Assembly: GCF_014529945.1 (NCBI RefSeq)
Contig: NZ_JACVFB010000002.1
Span: 434,001 to 498,000, forward strand
DNA from: Chitinophaga varians
GTDB taxonomy: Bacteria; Bacteroidota; Bacteroidia; Chitinophagales; Chitinophagaceae
Length of the DNA: 64,000 nt
Reading direction: 5' to 3'
Under the pieces are notes generated by a model. That model did no database searches, was not told the DNA's origin, and saw only the letters and a program-made list of their open reading frames with translations. Below, piece by piece: positions 6,948-16,435 of this stretch (the stretch's first letter is position 1; every line of letters begins with the position of its first letter). A program made the position numbers and the translations under genes.

Positions 6948-7320
6948 GCCCGTCTCTTTCTTCGAGGTAGTGTATAAAATAGCCCGTAAAATACCGAAGG
7001 GCCGTGTAACAACCTACGGCGCCATCGCCGAAGCCGCTGACATCAAACTTACCCCCCGCATGGTGGGATGGGCCATGAACGGCGCCGGTAATGCCAAACC
7101 GGCCGTACCCGCCCACCGTGTGGTGAACCGCAACGGAGAACTCAGCGGCCGCCAGTTCTTTGCGACGCCTACCCTCATGCAGGAGCTGCTGGAACAGGAA
7201 GGCGTTACCATCAAAAATGATAAAGTGAGCGACTTTAAAACCGTATTTTGGAATCCGGGCAAACCCAAAGCTGCCTCCGCTACAAAAGCCGTCAAAAAAG
7301 TCGTCAAAAAGAAAGCCTGA
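6871..7320 (+). CDS. Alkyltransferase-like protein (MGMT family without the acceptor cysteine)
   Basis: A 149-residue protein of the O6-alkylguanine-DNA alkyltransferase fold. It has the core VVYKIARKIPKGRVTTYG (33-50) and RMVGWAMNGAG (63-73). The active-site motif, normally PCHRV, reads PAHRVV, with Ala81 in place of the alkyl-accepting cysteine. Such alkyltransferase-like proteins bind damaged guanine and pass it to nucleotide excision repair rather than repairing it themselves. The C-terminus is a Lys/Ala tail that may add DNA affinity. The ATG at 6871 is the last upstream start that keeps the domain whole; it lies inside the DUF5522 gene, and a longer reading from 6766 would be a frame shadow of that gene. 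Confidence 0.85.
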   Translation: MKKYPNPKSPSFSKNAATKKKTDDPKPVSFFEVVYKIARKIPKGRVTTYGAIAEAADIKLTPRMVGWAMNGAGNAKPAVPAHRVVNRNGELSGRQFFATPTLMQELLEQEGVTIKNDKVSDFKTVFWNPGKPKAASATKAVKKVVKKKA

Positions 7321-7355
7321 GCACTAATTCCCCCGAATCACCTTATTTTTATATT

Positions 7356-7799
7356 ATGTCGATACTTAAATTAAAACTGGACCAGGAACAGTTGGTAGAG
7401 GATTTCTTTGAAAACACCCACCTGATCGGTATCGCCTCCAGCGCCCGTGACTACCAGCTCTGCTGGCAGATCAACCGGCAACTGCATACCAATTTCCGGG
7501 TCAACAATCTGCTGGAGATCACCCTCTCCAAGAAAAACAGGTCTTTCCACTTTACGGTAATGGAATTCCATGAGCCCACCAACTCAGTATCCCATTATTT
7601 CTACAATAACCACTGCCAGGCCGAGTTCCTGCTGCCAGAGCTCAAACATATCCACTTCCTCTGGATGATCAAGGGCGACTATTATCAGGCTGATGATATC
7701 AAAAAATTATTGGAACAATTACGCCTCGTTCCCCTTGTACAATTAGTATCTTTACTAGACACAAAGGAGATCAAAAATAAAATGAACCTCATTTTTTAA
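7356..7799 (+). CDS. IPExxxVDY family protein
   Basis: A 147-residue protein of a small Bacteroidota family named for a C-terminal motif, here LLPELKHIHFLWMIKGDY at about 105-122, a divergent version. Function is unknown. No signal peptide or membrane helix is visible. The start at 7356 follows an A/T-rich leader. A longer reading from 7248 would run through the Lys-rich tail of the preceding gene in another frame and is rejected. It lies 35 bases after the alkyltransferase-like gene and before the pterin dehydratase gene, all on the plus strand. Confidence 0.75.
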   Translation: MSILKLKLDQEQLVEDFFENTHLIGIASSARDYQLCWQINRQLHTNFRVNNLLEITLSKKNRSFHFTVMEFHEPTNSVSHYFYNNHCQAEFLLPELKHIHFLWMIKGDYYQADDIKKLLEQLRLVPLVQLVSLLDTKEIKNKMNLIF

Positions 7800-7891
7800 G
7801 ACAGGAAGACGACCAACAGCTGCTACACACATCATATTTTGACCAGTAAACCTAGTGAATTGCCGCATTTTCACCTTTAAACACTCGCTGT

Positions 7892-8122
7892 ATGTGGGAA
7901 GAAAAAGACAATCAACTGCACCGGGCTTTTACCTTTAAAGACTTCCGGGAAGCGTTCGGGTTTATGACCCGGGTGGCACTGGTCGCAGAAAAAATGGACC
8001 ACCATCCCTACTGGACCAATGTCTACAACAAAGTAGATATCTACCTCAGTACACACGACGCAGGCAATGTGGTGACTGAAAAAGATCGCACGCTGGCAAA
8101 GGCTATCGATCAATTATTATAA
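7892..8122 (+). CDS. 4a-hydroxytetrahydrobiopterin dehydratase (PCD/DCoH family)
   Basis: A small cytosolic enzyme of 76 residues that dehydrates 4a-hydroxytetrahydropterin during pterin recycling for aromatic amino acid hydroxylases. The family motif is clear: [24 protein letters not shown] around 33-56, with the catalytic histidine pair in HHP and a third His in STHD. It is about 20 residues shorter at the N-terminus than many homologues but contains the whole active site. No phenylalanine hydroxylase gene is in this window, so the partner enzyme is unknown; some members act in other pterin pathways. The gene ends 19 bases before the sensor kinase gene at 8142. Confidence 0.88.
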   Translation: MWEEKDNQLHRAFTFKDFREAFGFMTRVALVAEKMDHHPYWTNVYNKVDIYLSTHDAGNVVTEKDRTLAKAIDQLL

Positions 8123-8141
8123 TTAAATCCATACACCATTT

Positions 8142-10223
8142 GTGAAGCGCATTATCATTTTAATGCTGTTGTTGTACTGTTACACCGCAGGCGCCCTTGC
8201 CCTTAACCCCACTCCGGATACCCTGATAGCAAAAGACGGTTTTGCTACCTCGGCCCTGGATTTGCGCCCCTACATAAACAGCCTCTCCGATCAGGAGGGC
8301 CATCTGACCATCCAGCAGGTGGTACACCTGCCTTTTACCGCTGCCCCGCAACTTTTTCACAACTACAAAAAAAATAACGGTCAGGTTAATAACTGCTGGT
8401 TCCGGCTACAGGTGAAAAACGAAGGTTCCGACAGCCTCTCGGCCATTCTCTTTGCCGGCTGGCATGACTTCATGGACTGGTATGAAAAACCACCCGGCGA
8501 TACGCCTGCCCTGCTGATGCAGACAGGCCTCATGTATGACAAAGGCGGCGTGGAAAGATGGGACCACTACGGCTTCAATGTCAACGTTCCCCCCCACCAG
8601 GCCCGTACTTTCTATCTGCACATCATCAACAAGTCGTACAACGAAAACCCGCTCATGCCCAGCCTTTTCAGCGAACAGGCTTTCGCCCGGTTCCATAACC
8701 GGGAACAGGACAGCTACCGCAAAGAGGCCGTTATCATACAGGTGCTGCTGGGCATGCTCCTCGTTTTCTTCAGCATCTCCATTATCAATTACATCCAGTT
8801 GCCCGACCGGTCCTATATCTACTTTGCCATTTATATTCTTGGACTGATCCTGTTTTTCGCACTGCGGCTGGAGAGCAAGCCCTATCAGCTTTCTTTCTTC
8901 CACCGCTGGCCTATGCTGAAGTACTACTGGGACATCCCGGGACTGCTGTTCTGTTTTTATCTCATGTACCTGATGTTCGGCAACACCTTTCTGAACCTGA
9001 AAGAGCGGTATCCTTTCATGGAACAGGTGTTTACCTGGGTGGCCACTGTGGTGGGAGGTCTGATCATTGTTTGTATCTATTGTATCCTGATGGAACAATA
9101 TCATCTTCCTGTAATCATCTACAGTTACGTATATTTCTGTACACTGCTGCCATTGTTGGTGGTATTTGTAGCACTGGCCCGGCGTGCCCGGCACCATCCG
9201 CTGCTGCGCTTTTTCCTGTATGGGTCGGTGTGCCTCTACCTGGCCTGTCTCGGCTCTTTCCTGATGCATATCAAGCCACTGGGGCTTTTGAGCGCATTGG
9301 GCGAGTTGGCGGCGCCCAGCATGCTGCTGATTGGCGGCGTACTGTTACAGGCTATGTTTTTCCTGGCCGGCCTCAGTTACCGGAATAAGCTGGTGCATCT
9401 GGAAAGGACCCGTACCCAGGAGCTGCTGATCAAACAGCTCAACAAAAACAAAGAGCTGCAACGCAAACTCAATGAGCAACTGGAAGAACTGGTGAAAGAG
9501 CAGACCACAGAAATATTGCGCAAGAAGCAGGAGCTGGAAGAACAAAGAAAGATCCAGCTTGAAACAGAATACGATAAAAAGCTTACTGAGATTGAGCTTA
9601 AAGCCATCCGGGCACAGATCAATCCGCACTTTATCTTCAACTGCCTGAATTCCATCCAGCTGTTTGTAATGCAGCGTGATTATGAGTATGCCCAGAAATA
9701 CCTGTCAGACTTTTCCTACCTGATCCGGAAAACGCTGGATTTCTCGCGGCGCAATTTTATCTCGCTGGCTGATGAAATCACTTATCTCAATACTTATCTC
9801 GGTCTTGAAAAAATGCGGTTTGAAAACAGGATGGAGTACGAAATTGTAGTAGATCCGGAGATTGCCACCGCCGAACTGGAGATCCCTGCCATGCTGCTGC
9901 AGCCTTATGTGGAAAATGCCGTGAAACATGGTATGACCAATCCGCAGCAGCCTATTGGCCAGTTGTCTATCCACTTCACGCAGATTGCGGCAGACATGCT
10001 GGAATGTGTGATCGCCGATAATGGTATTGGCATTGCCCGTTCCCGTTCCCTGCGCACCCTGCCCAAACACCACCAGTCGTCCGGTATGGAGATCAGCCAG
10101 AACAGGGCGGAGCTGCTGAATAAAATGTACAATACTGAGATTCATATCGAGATCATAGACCTGTCGGCACGGAACGAAGCAGATAGTGGTACAGTGGTGA
10201 AGATCCTGATACCTCAATTATAA
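8142..10223 (+). CDS. 7TM sensor histidine kinase of the LytS/YehU type
   Basis: A 693-residue membrane sensor kinase. A signal peptide (1-21) is followed by a periplasmic 7TMR-DISM-like domain (about 40-185), seven transmembrane helices (about 195-410), a charged coiled coil (about 415-485) and a LytS-type His_kinase domain with phosphoacceptor His496 in INPHFIFNCLNS. The ATPase domain has VENAVKHG and ADNGIGI. The start is a GTG at 8142, which gives the basic N-terminus of the signal peptide; the next ATG is 7 codons in. The adjacent LytTR regulator at 10257 is its evident partner. The ligand, perhaps a carbohydrate or small molecule, is not known. Confidence 0.92.
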   Translation: MKRIIILMLLLYCYTAGALALNPTPDTLIAKDGFATSALDLRPYINSLSDQEGHLTIQQVVHLPFTAAPQLFHNYKKNNGQVNNCWFRLQVKNEGSDSLSAILFAGWHDFMDWYEKPPGDTPALLMQTGLMYDKGGVERWDHYGFNVNVPPHQARTFYLHIINKSYNENPLMPSLFSEQAFARFHNREQDSYRKEAVIIQVLLGMLLVFFSISIINYIQLPDRSYIYFAIYILGLILFFALRLESKPYQLSFFHRWPMLKYYWDIPGLLFCFYLMYLMFGNTFLNLKERYPFMEQVFTWVATVVGGLIIVCIYCILMEQYHLPVIIYSYVYFCTLLPLLVVFVALARRARHHPLLRFFLYGSVCLYLACLGSFLMHIKPLGLLSALGELAAPSMLLIGGVLLQAMFFLAGLSYRNKLVHLERTRTQELLIKQLNKNKELQRKLNEQLEELVKEQTTEILRKKQELEEQRKIQLETEYDKKLTEIELKAIRAQINPHFIFNCLNSIQLFVMQRDYEYAQKYLSDFSYLIRKTLDFSRRNFISLADEITYLNTYLGLEKMRFENRMEYEIVVDPEIATAELEIPAMLLQPYVENAVKHGMTNPQQPIGQLSIHFTQIAADMLECVIADNGIGIARSRSLRTLPKHHQSSGMEISQNRAELLNKMYNTEIHIEIIDLSARNEADSGTVVKILIPQL

Positions 10224-10256
10224 TATATACATAAACGTTAGTTAGCAACAACTGTT

Positions 10257-11006
10257 ATGATAAAAGCAGTGATCATTGATGATGAACGCAACAGCCGGGA
10301 CATCATCGCCCTGATGCTGGAGAAATATTGCCCTGAAGTAACGGTCGCGGCTACAGCTTCCGATTGTGCAGAAGGCATTGCACGTATCAGGGAGCATCAG
10401 CCGGAACTGGTATTCCTGGATCTTGAAATGCCTGATGGCACAGGCTTTGACGTGTTGCTGGGCACACGGGAAGAAGTACCTTTCGAGGCGGTATTTGTGA
10501 CGGCGTTTGAGAAAAAGTTCTTACACGTGATCCGTTGTGCGGAAGTAGAGCTGATCCTCAAACCGATTGACAAAGAAAGCCTGTTGCAGGCAGTAACGCT
10601 GGTGCATGAACGAATTGCCGGCAACAGCAGCAAACAACGTTATCAGGTGTTGCTGGAGAATTTCCATAATCTGCAGCATGCCTCGTGGAAGCTGTTGGTA
10701 CAGGACACTAACGGCGACACCCAAACGATATTTCTTCCTTCCGTGGAATGCCTGGAATCGCGGCAGGACAACTGCCTGTTCCGGATGGATTCCGGGGCCG
10801 AGATGGTGGCAGAGCGCCCTTTCCGGTATTATGCCGACTTGTTTTCCTCGCTACAGTTTTATCAGGTGAACAATATGCAGATGATACAGTTGTCCAATAT
10901 CAGCCAGATAGATGCCAGTCATGGCAGAGTGATGCTGAAAAGCGGTATGGTGGTGGAGATTACAGAGCGTCGCCGGAAGGACTTACTGTCCCGTTTGCAG
11001 CGGTAG
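10257..11006 (+). CDS. LytTR-type response regulator
   Basis: A 249-residue response regulator. The receiver domain (1-120) has the acidic pocket IIDDE and phosphoacceptor Asp55 in LVFLDLEMPDG, with Lys in LILKPID. Residues about 150-245 form a LytTR DNA-binding domain, marked by DGD-like turns, SLQFYQVNNMQMIQL and a basic C-terminus ITERRRKDLLSRL. It follows the LytS-type kinase at 8142 by 33 bases and is probably co-transcribed with it. LytTR proteins bind direct repeats, but no clear target was recognised near this gene. Confidence 0.92.
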   Translation: MIKAVIIDDERNSRDIIALMLEKYCPEVTVAATASDCAEGIARIREHQPELVFLDLEMPDGTGFDVLLGTREEVPFEAVFVTAFEKKFLHVIRCAEVELILKPIDKESLLQAVTLVHERIAGNSSKQRYQVLLENFHNLQHASWKLLVQDTNGDTQTIFLPSVECLESRQDNCLFRMDSGAEMVAERPFRYYADLFSSLQFYQVNNMQMIQLSNISQIDASHGRVMLKSGMVVEITERRRKDLLSRLQR

Positions 11007-11218
11007 CGGGGCTTGGCGGGAAAAATGCTATATGTAAACGCTGATTTTTGTGGCGTTTACCCCTGCTCTATTACGCAATTTCAATATTTTGTGGACCCTC
11101 TTTCAATTTCCTTCAAACAAATTGGTCCTTTTTTGACGGGCTGAACAACCCATACCCTGTTTTTTTCCTTTTTGATGTATTTGCGCGGAGAATACGTAAC
11201 AATTATTTAACAAAAAAA

Positions 11219-11249
11219 TTTGGTGGAATAGGTTTTGGTCGTACTTTTG
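11219..11249 (+). promoter_or_regulatory. Promoter of the TetR gene
   Basis: TTTG at 11219-11222, a 19-base spacer and TACTTTTG at 11242-11249, a full match to the Bacteroidota consensus. Transcription should begin near 11256, about 50 bases before the TetR start. Confidence 0.65.
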
Positions 11250-11281
11250 ACTCGTCAAACAAAATAGTCAGACAGTCAGAC
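11246..11281. promoter_or_regulatory. Candidate TetR operator: palindrome and direct repeat
   Basis: TTTGAC-TC-GTCAAA (11246-11259) is a perfect 6+2+6 palindrome overlapping the -7 box and expected start site. Next comes AGTCAGAC twice in tandem (11266-11281). A dimeric regulator bound here would block the promoter, which suggests autorepression by the TetR protein encoded downstream. Confidence 0.5.
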
Positions 11282-11304
11282 TAGAGAAATTTGGCAAACA
11301 CTCT

Positions 11305-11943
11305 ATGGCAGAATTAGACCAGAAGCGAACACTTATCCTTGAGGCCGCTTTGAAGCGGTTCAAAAGGTTCGGACTGTCTAAAACCACCATGGAAGAGATC
11401 GCCAGAGATCTGGATATCTCAAAAGGGTCTTTGTATTATTATTTTTCAGATAAGGAATCCATTTATGTAGCAGTAGTGGAGCGTATGATAGCAGACTGTT
11501 TTCTGGACATGTCTGACTTTGTGGAAACAGCTGCCTCTACCGATGCGATTATTAACCGGTATCTGGAATTGAAGGAAACCATGTTGAAAGAGTATCATTT
11601 TCTGTTTGGTATTAACCAATGGATAAAAGATATGCCATCTACCCTGATGCGGCAAACGATCGAGTTGCTGCAGACAGTGGAAATTTCCTTCCTTTCCGCC
11701 ACTATCAAAAAGGGGATTTGCCTTGGAGAACTGAATGAAGACACTGACGCTGATGCAACAGCGCAGTTGTTGATCAACGTATTATTCGGACTATGGGTAA
11801 TATGGTGTAAATGGCAGGTAACAGGCTTTAACCCGCAGGACCGTGAAGCGCTGCATTGTTTCATGGACCGGGAGAAAAAAGTATTGGACATTTTCTTTAA
11901 TGGATTAAGATATAGACCAGCAATCAACCAGGCTAGGCTTTAA
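11305..11943 (+). CDS. TetR/AcrR family transcriptional regulator
   Basis: A 212-residue repressor. The N-terminal helix-turn-helix (about 10-56) is typical: ILEAALKRFKRFGLSKTTM, then IARDLDISKGSLYYYFSDK. The rest is an all-helical ligand-binding and dimerisation domain (about 60-205) with no recognised specificity. The gene lies after a 298-base gap that contains its promoter and an overlapping palindrome. The next gene, an outer-membrane beta-barrel at 12007, is on the same strand 63 bases downstream and could be part of its regulon. The effector molecule is unknown. Confidence 0.9.
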   Translation: MAELDQKRTLILEAALKRFKRFGLSKTTMEEIARDLDISKGSLYYYFSDKESIYVAVVERMIADCFLDMSDFVETAASTDAIINRYLELKETMLKEYHFLFGINQWIKDMPSTLMRQTIELLQTVEISFLSATIKKGICLGELNEDTDADATAQLLINVLFGLWVIWCKWQVTGFNPQDREALHCFMDREKKVLDIFFNGLRYRPAINQARL

Positions 11944-12006
11944 TGTATGTAGAAGAATCAAAGGCACACGAGAACAGTTTTAATGTATATTTAAATTTTA
12001 CGAAAG

Positions 12007-12621
12007 ATGAAAAAGTTGATTGTAATGGCCGCAGTAGCACTGTTCGGCACACAAGTAGCTAAGGCACAGTTATCAAAAGGCGATGTTATCCTGGGCGGCA
12101 ATGTTAATGTAAAAACCACTTCCGCGAAAGTAAAAGACGGTGACGACAAAACCACCAATACCTCTTTCGGTATTAGCCCTAAAGTTGGTTACGCGCTGAA
12201 CTCTAACTGGGTAATCGGTGTTTTCGCTGAAACTCAGTTCGGCAATAAGAAAGTTTCCACCAAAACTGGTGATGTTAAAACCAAAACCCTGGATATCACT
12301 CCTGGTATCTTCGTTCGCAACTACCACATGATTGGCCAGAGCAAATTTGCATTCTTCGCTGAAGCAAATGCTGGTTATGGTTTTGGTAACACCAAAGTAG
12401 AAGGCAACAAAACTGAAAGCTACAATGGCTTCGCAGTGAACGTACTGCCTGGTATCACTTACTTCGTGACTAAACATTTCATGATTGAAGGTGCATTCGG
12501 TGGTCTGGGTTACACTTATGCTCAGAACAAAAATGAAGCAACCGGTGTAAAAACCAACGTTAGCGACTTCGACTTCAACTTCACTAAACAGTTGAACCTG
12601 GGTGTTAACTTCATTTTCTAG
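12007..12621 (+). CDS. Outer-membrane beta-barrel protein
   Basis: A 204-residue protein with a signal peptide (1-20, cleavage after AKA). The rest alternates polar and hydrophobic or aromatic residues in strands, with Lys/Thr/Asp-rich loops, and ends in LNLGVNFIF, a C-terminal aromatic residue typical of outer-membrane barrels. It resembles the small OmpW/OprF-like beta-barrel families of Bacteroidota. Codon use is markedly optimised compared with neighbours (repeated AAC, AAA, GGT, GTT, CTG), which suggests a highly expressed structural protein. A strong terminator at 12676-12709 ends the transcript. No specific substrate can be proposed. Confidence 0.88.
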   Translation: MKKLIVMAAVALFGTQVAKAQLSKGDVILGGNVNVKTTSAKVKDGDDKTTNTSFGISPKVGYALNSNWVIGVFAETQFGNKKVSTKTGDVKTKTLDITPGIFVRNYHMIGQSKFAFFAEANAGYGFGNTKVEGNKTESYNGFAVNVLPGITYFVTKHFMIEGAFGGLGYTYAQNKNEATGVKTNVSDFDFNFTKQLNLGVNFIF

Positions 12622-12675
12622 TCTGAATTGATTGATGTTTTACATAAGAAAGTCAAAAGGTTAGATAGATTGGAT

Positions 12676-12709
12676 AATCCCGCTGCAGTATTACTGTAGC
12701 GGGATTTTT
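12676..12709 (+). terminator. Terminator after the beta-barrel gene
   Basis: A 13-bp stem (12676-12688 with 12694-12706, one G-U) and a 5-base loop, followed by TTTT. It is 54 bases after the stop codon. Confidence 0.8.
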
Positions 12710-12750
12710 GTTTTAAGTGCATTTGTTTTGCCTGATACATATTGACGTAC

Positions 12751-12782
12751 AAAAAAGCCCCGCCATACCGGCGGGGCTTTTC
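12751..12782. terminator. Bidirectional terminator between the barrel gene and rho
   Basis: GCCCCGCC/GGCGGGGC with loop ATACC, flanked by six A on the left and four T on the right. It serves the converging rho transcript on the minus strand and is a second stop for the plus-strand gene. Confidence 0.85.
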
Positions 12783-12803
12783 TATTATAAGTTGGATTCC
12801 TGA

Positions 12804-14525
12804 TTATCCGTTCATAGAGATCAGGAACTCTTCGTTGTTTTTAGTACCACGCATATGCTGCAGCATGAAGTGCATGGATTCATCGGTATTCATATCTGCC
12901 AGGTGATTGCGCAGGATGTGGATACGTTTGAGTGCATCTTTATCTAGCAGCAGATCGTCGCGGCGGGTAGAAGACGCAGATACGTCGATAGCCGGGAAGA
13001 TACGTTTGTTAGCCAGTTTACGGTCGAGTGCCAGCTCCATGTTACCGGTACCTTTAAACTCTTCGAAGATCACCTCGTCCATTTTGGAACCTGTATCAAT
13101 CAGGGCAGTGGCCAGAATGGTGAGGGAACCGCCGTGTTCTATTTTACGGGCAGCACCGAAGAATTGTTTAGGTTTCTGCATGGCGTTAGCTTCCACACCA
13201 CCGCTCAGCACCTTACCAGAGGCGGGGGCAACGGTATTGTGTGCTCTTGCCAGACGGGTGATGGAGTCGAGCAGGATCACTACATCGTGGCCGCATTCTA
13301 CCAGGCGTTTGGCTTTCTGCAAAGCGATAGCAGACACTTTCACGTGTTTTTCAGCCGGTTCATCGAAAGTAGAGGCAATTACTTCTGCTTTTACGCTGCG
13401 CTCCATATCGGTCACCTCTTCCGGACGTTCATCGATCAGCACCACCATCAGATAAATTTCGGGGTGGTTGGTAGCGATGGCGTTGGCTACTTCTTTCAGC
13501 AGCATGGTTTTACCCACCTTCGGTTGCGCCACGATCAGGCCGCGCTGTCCTTTACCGATCGGGGTAAACATATCCATGATACGGGTGGAGTAGTTATTGG
13601 AAGTAGTTGTCAGCCTCAGTTTCTCGAAGGGGAACAGCGGTGTCAGATAATCGAAAGGTACGCGGTCACGTACTTCTTCCGGTGATTTACCGTTGATCGT
13701 TTCTACTTTCAGCAGCGCAAAATATTTCTCTCCTTCTTTCGGCGGACGAACGGAACCGTTCACCGTGTCACCGGTTTTCAGGCCAAACAGTTTGATCTGG
13801 GAAGGAGATACATAAATATCATCGGGGGAGCTCAGGTAGTTATAATCTGAGGAGCGGAGGAAACCGTAGCCGTCGGGCATCATTTCCAGTACGCCTTCGC
13901 TCAGGATCACACCGTCGAACTCAATATTAAAAGCTACGTCCTTTTTAGGATAGCGCTGTTTCTGCGCAGCAGGAACAACCGGGTCTAAACCTTCCGGCAT
14001 CACAAAATCATCATCCTCTTCTTCTTCCTCTTCCAGTGCCGGAACAGGTGCTGTTTCCTCTTCTTCTTCCGCTTCATCTTCTGTGAAAGCAGGAATGATG
14101 ATATCGTCATCATCATCAAAAGTCAGAGAAGGAATGCTGTCCAGGTCTATATCGAAATCTTTTATTTTAGATTTAGCTGCCGGAGCCGGTGCTGGTTCTG
14201 CTTCTACTTCTTTGCTTTTGCTTCCGGAAACTTTTTTGGTAGATTTTTTTGCGGCTGGTTTTTCTTCCGCGGAGGAGGGTTCTTCAGTCTCGTGATGCGC
14301 TTCTTCTTTCTTTACAGGTTTGCGTTTGCGTGCTTTTTTCTCTTCTCCGTTGGACTGGTTATCTTCTGAGGCCATCACTGCTTGTTTGTCCAGAATTTTG
14401 TAGATCAGGTCCTGTTTGTTCAGTTTTTTCGCGTTGGGAACATCAAGCTTCTCTGCAATGTCAAGCAGCTCAGGAACGAGCATGTCGTTCAATTGTAAGA
14501 TGTCGTACATCATCTGTGTTGTCAA
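12804..14525 (-). CDS. rho: Transcription termination factor Rho with long N-terminal insertion
   Basis: Rho is a hexameric RNA-dependent ATPase that releases RNA polymerase from transcripts. The C-terminal part is canonical: a cold-shock RNA-binding domain (about 205-285, with [14 protein letters not shown]), the Walker A motif PKVGKT (usual PKAGKT), Walker [15 protein letters not shown], and the C-terminal motor. The N-terminal helix bundle (1-50) is separated from the cold-shock domain by about 145 residues rich in Lys, Glu, Ala and Asp that look disordered. This makes the protein 573 residues instead of about 419 in E. coli. Long N-terminal insertions of this kind are known in Bacteroidota and actinobacterial Rho. 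It is monocistronic, with a terminator at 12751-12782. Confidence 0.95.
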   Translation of the reverse strand: MTTQMMYDILQLNDMLVPELLDIAEKLDVPNAKKLNKQDLIYKILDKQAVMASEDNQSNGEEKKARKRKPVKKEEAHHETEEPSSAEEKPAAKKSTKKVSGSKSKEVEAEPAPAPAAKSKIKDFDIDLDSIPSLTFDDDDDIIIPAFTEDEAEEEEETAPVPALEEEEEEDDDFVMPEGLDPVVPAAQKQRYPKKDVAFNIEFDGVILSEGVLEMMPDGYGFLRSSDYNYLSSPDDIYVSPSQIKLFGLKTGDTVNGSVRPPKEGEKYFALLKVETINGKSPEEVRDRVPFDYLTPLFPFEKLRLTTTSNNYSTRIMDMFTPIGKGQRGLIVAQPKVGKTMLLKEVANAIATNHPEIYLMVVLIDERPEEVTDMERSVKAEVIASTFDEPAEKHVKVSAIALQKAKRLVECGHDVVILLDSITRLARAHNTVAPASGKVLSGGVEANAMQKPKQFFGAARKIEHGGSLTILATALIDTGSKMDEVIFEEFKGTGNMELALDRKLANKRIFPAIDVSASSTRRDDLLLDKDALKRIHILRNHLADMNTDESMHFMLQHMRGTKNNEEFLISMNG

Positions 14526-14974
14526 ATTTTAGAAGTGTTGTGAGGCGGGTACCACTGCATACCAACATACACCAATTACAAATAATTGTTTTGTGTCAAG
14601 AAATTTAATAGATTATTAAATTTGATAGGGAATGATTGAGTTTAGGAACTGCTGATGAAGATGTGAATTTGAACTTAATCAGTCAGATTATACCGCAAGA
14701 TTAAAACAAGTTTTATTATTATCCAAAAAAATTTCAGCCCAAATGCCCCGCAGTCACCGCTGTGACGCTATTCCGGCCTCCTGCTCCCGGCTATAAATGC
14801 GGAAGGGCGCGGCCCTTAAAACCCGCTCTGATCATATATCCTTTTTTATATTATATCCATTTTTAACATTTCTTTTGCATCCCGGCGGGAGTAATTATCT
14901 TGTAGGGACCGGCATAAGACACTATGGACTATGCCCGGGAAAACTTATTTTTGCAATCCAAAATTTAATTTTTT
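14526..14974. other. Intergenic region between divergent rho and asnS
   Basis: These 449 bases hold no convincing gene. The rho-proximal half is A/T-rich. A candidate asnS promoter is TTTTG (14873-14877), 18 bases, TATCTTG (14896-14902). A G/C-rich patch near 14750-14820 has short self-complementary words but no clear RNA fold. A reading frame at 14797-15030 overlaps asnS out of frame and is not supported. Confidence 0.45.
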
Positions 14975-16414
14975 ATGAGCCAGAGACTGAAAGTCAAACA
15001 AATCTTGTCCGACGACAAGTCGCATTATGAAGCAACAGTAAAAGGTTGGGTACGGTCTTTCCGTAACAATCAGTTTATAGCTTTAAACGACGGCTCTACC
15101 AATAATAATTTACAGATCGTTATCGACGCTGAAAATATGGACGCAGCGCTGTTGAAAAGAATCACCACCGGTGCGGCCATCAGCGCTACCGGCGAGATCA
15201 TCCCTTCCATGGGAAAAGGTCAACGTGTGGAACTGAAAGCAACAACGCTGGAAATACTGGGCGACTGCGATCCGGAGAAATTTCCGCTGCAGCTGAAAAA
15301 CAAGCCCAGCCTGGAATACCTGCGTGAGATTGCACACCTGCGTTTCCGCACCAACACCTTCGGTGCTATTTTCAGGATCCGCCATTCACTGGCATTCGCG
15401 GTGCACAAGTTCTTCAACGAACACGGTTTTGTATACCTGCATACCCCTATCGTTACTGCATCAGACGCGGAAGGCGCCGGTGAAATGTTCCGGGTAACAA
15501 CGCTCGACATGCAAAACCCGCCCCGTACCGAAGCCGGCGATATCGATTATAAAGAAGACTTCTTCGGCAGGTCTACTAACCTTACCGTGTCCGGCCAGCT
15601 GGAAGGGGAACTGGGCGCCATGGCCCTGGGTGAAATCTACACCTTCGGCCCTACTTTCCGTGCAGAAAACTCCAACACTGCCCGCCACCTCGCTGAGTTC
15701 TGGATGATAGAACCAGAAATGGCTTTCTATGCGCTGGAAGATAACATGGACCTCGCTGAAGCTTTCATCAAATCACTCATCAGCTACGTGCTGGAGCATA
15801 ACCGCGAAGACCTCGACTTCCTCGCTACCCGCCTGGCAGAAGAGGAAAAACAAAAGCCGCAGCAGGAACGCAGCGAAATGGGCCTGATCGAAAAACTGGA
15901 ATTTGTGCTGCACAACGAATTCGTGCGCATCACGTATACGGAAGCCATCAGCATCCTGAAAGACAGCAAACCCAATAAGAACAAGAAGTTCCAGTATCTC
16001 ATCGAAGGATGGGGCGCTGACCTGCAGAGCGAACATGAACGTTATCTGGTAGAAAAACATTTCAAAAAACCGGTTATCCTCACCGACTACCCGAAAGAAA
16101 TCAAGTCTTTCTACATGAAGCTCAACGACGACAACAAAACCGTTCGTGCGATGGACATCCTGTTCCCCGGTATCGGTGAAATAGTAGGTGGCTCCCAACG
16201 GGAAGAGAACTACGACAAACTGGTCCAACGCATGCAGGAAATGCACGTACCGGTGGAAGAGCTGTCCTGGTACCTCGACACACGCCGCTTTGGCACTGCA
16301 CCGCACTCCGGTTTCGGTCTTGGCTTCGAACGCATGATGCTGTTCGTAACCGGTATGACCAACATCAGAGACGTAATACCGTTCCCGAGAACACCGAAGA
16401 ATGCTGAATTTTAG
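14975..16414 (+). CDS. asnS: Asparaginyl-tRNA synthetase
   Basis: A class IIb aminoacyl-tRNA synthetase of 479 residues that charges tRNA-Asn with asparagine. The N-terminal OB-fold anticodon-binding domain (about 1-120, with [20 protein letters not shown]) is followed by the catalytic core. Motif 2 appears as [20 protein letters not shown] near 228-247 and motif 3 as GLGFERM near 449-455. [17 protein letters not shown] and [11 protein letters not shown] are typical of AsnRS rather than AspRS. The ATG at 14975 follows an A/T-rich leader. A terminator lies at 16579-16613. Confidence 0.96.
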   Translation: MSQRLKVKQILSDDKSHYEATVKGWVRSFRNNQFIALNDGSTNNNLQIVIDAENMDAALLKRITTGAAISATGEIIPSMGKGQRVELKATTLEILGDCDPEKFPLQLKNKPSLEYLREIAHLRFRTNTFGAIFRIRHSLAFAVHKFFNEHGFVYLHTPIVTASDAEGAGEMFRVTTLDMQNPPRTEAGDIDYKEDFFGRSTNLTVSGQLEGELGAMALGEIYTFGPTFRAENSNTARHLAEFWMIEPEMAFYALEDNMDLAEAFIKSLISYVLEHNREDLDFLATRLAEEEKQKPQQERSEMGLIEKLEFVLHNEFVRITYTEAISILKDSKPNKNKKFQYLIEGWGADLQSEHERYLVEKHFKKPVILTDYPKEIKSFYMKLNDDNKTVRAMDILFPGIGEIVGGSQREENYDKLVQRMQEMHVPVEELSWYLDTRRFGTAPHSGFGLGFERMMLFVTGMTNIRDVIPFPRTPKNAEF

Positions 16415-16416
16415 TT

Positions 16417-16435
16417 CCCGGGACTGAAGCCCGGG
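16417..16435. repeat. Short hairpin CCCGGG-N7-CCCGGG
   Basis: CCCGGG at 16417-16422 and 16430-16435 pair around the loop ACTGAAG, directly after the asnS stop. It resembles short G/C-rich repeats scattered in many bacterial genomes; only one copy is visible here. Confidence 0.45.

Noticed and set aside
8406-9269. 287-residue minus-strand frame opposite the 7TM kinase
   Set aside because: His- and Gln-rich composition typical of an antisense shadow; the kinase is certain.
11048-11284. 78-residue open frame upstream of TetR
   Set aside because: It covers the TetR promoter and operator and lacks similarity.
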